Source of the DNA: an uncultured Rhodopirellula sp.
Lineage (GTDB): Bacteria; Planctomycetota; Planctomycetia; Pirellulales; Pirellulaceae
Direction: 5' to 3'
NCBI GenBank assembly: GCA_913061385.1
Contig: CAJXTM010000225.1
Location: forward strand, 1 to 6,558
Length of the DNA stretch: 6,558 nt
Part shown: positions 6,512 through 6,558 of the stretch, piece after piece
Layout: the number at the start of each line of letters is the position of its first letter
How positions within the stretch are numbered: the first letter of the stretch is position 1
Notes under the pieces: model-generated
Databases searched by the model: none
Told to the model about the DNA's origin: nothing
Seen by the model: only the letters and a program-made list of their open reading frames with translations
Made by a program: the position numbers and the translations under genes

Positions 6512-6558
6512 CTGTCTCTTATACACATCTGACGCTGCCGACGACTCCTTACGTGTAG
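6512..6558 (-). other. Synthetic Nextera i5-side sequencing adapter (not genomic)
   Basis: Bases 6512-6530 are the reverse-complemented Tn5 mosaic end CTGTCTCTTATACACATCT. The match continues through the rest of the Nextera read-1 adapter to 6544, then an 8-base index CTCCTTAC at 6545-6552 (S505 as I remember the set), then the first bases of the P5 oligo complement. It mirrors the adapter at 1-49 and marks the end of the insert. It gives a false GTG start (VYKRQ on the minus strand) to the toroid-protein gene. Confidence 0.98.

Noticed and set aside
31..6530. Inverted 19-bp repeats at both ends, as in a Tn5-type transposon
   Set aside because: They are exactly the mosaic ends used in library tagmentation and are joined to index and P5/P7 primer sequence. 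There is no transposase gene inside.

Overview
The window is one cloned or assembled DNA fragment flanked on both sides by synthetic Illumina Nextera (Tn5) library adapters. Bases 1-49 and 6512-6558 are not biology, so the natural sequence is 50-6511, about 6.46 kb. Both outermost genes are cut at their 5' ends by the adapter junctions, and the apparent start codons lying in the adapters are artefacts.

The insert looks like a chromosomal segment of a planctomycete, most likely a Rhodopirellula-like member of the Pirellulaceae. This is inferred from four things: a large secreted VCBS/cadherin-like protein that ends in an SdrD-B-like module plus a C-terminal module I associate with planctomycete giant adhesins; a C-terminal squalene-cyclase-like toroid of the kind these bacteria carry; mostly monocistronic genes in alternating orientation; and little or no Shine-Dalgarno sequence. 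No 16S rRNA or other marker is present, so the assignment is by protein style only.

Layout: 52-2535 (+) is the C-terminal 827 residues of the adhesin-like protein. It is followed by two related hairpins at 2555-2570 and 2606-2631, the second a probable terminator. 2670-3059 (+) is a small uncharacterised, probably beta-sandwich protein. 3100-4530 (-) is a complete pyruvate kinase, convergent with it. After a 181-bp divergent spacer, 4712-5566 (+) is a classical short-chain dehydrogenase/reductase. 5678-6511 (-) is the C-terminal 277 residues of a prenyltransferase/squalene-cyclase-fold protein, convergent with the reductase.

The genes do not form an obvious pathway: a surface protein, a central glycolytic enzyme, an oxidoreductase and a toroid protein sit next to each other on alternating strands. 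I see no CRISPR array, RNA gene, insertion sequence, phage gene, toxin-antitoxin pair or defence cassette, and no evidence for a new multi-gene system. The points most worth following are the adhesin C-terminal module, the potassium-independent signature of the pyruvate kinase, the paired hairpins, and the adapter contamination, which must be removed before any use of the terminal genes. No gene-free stretch exceeds 300 bases.
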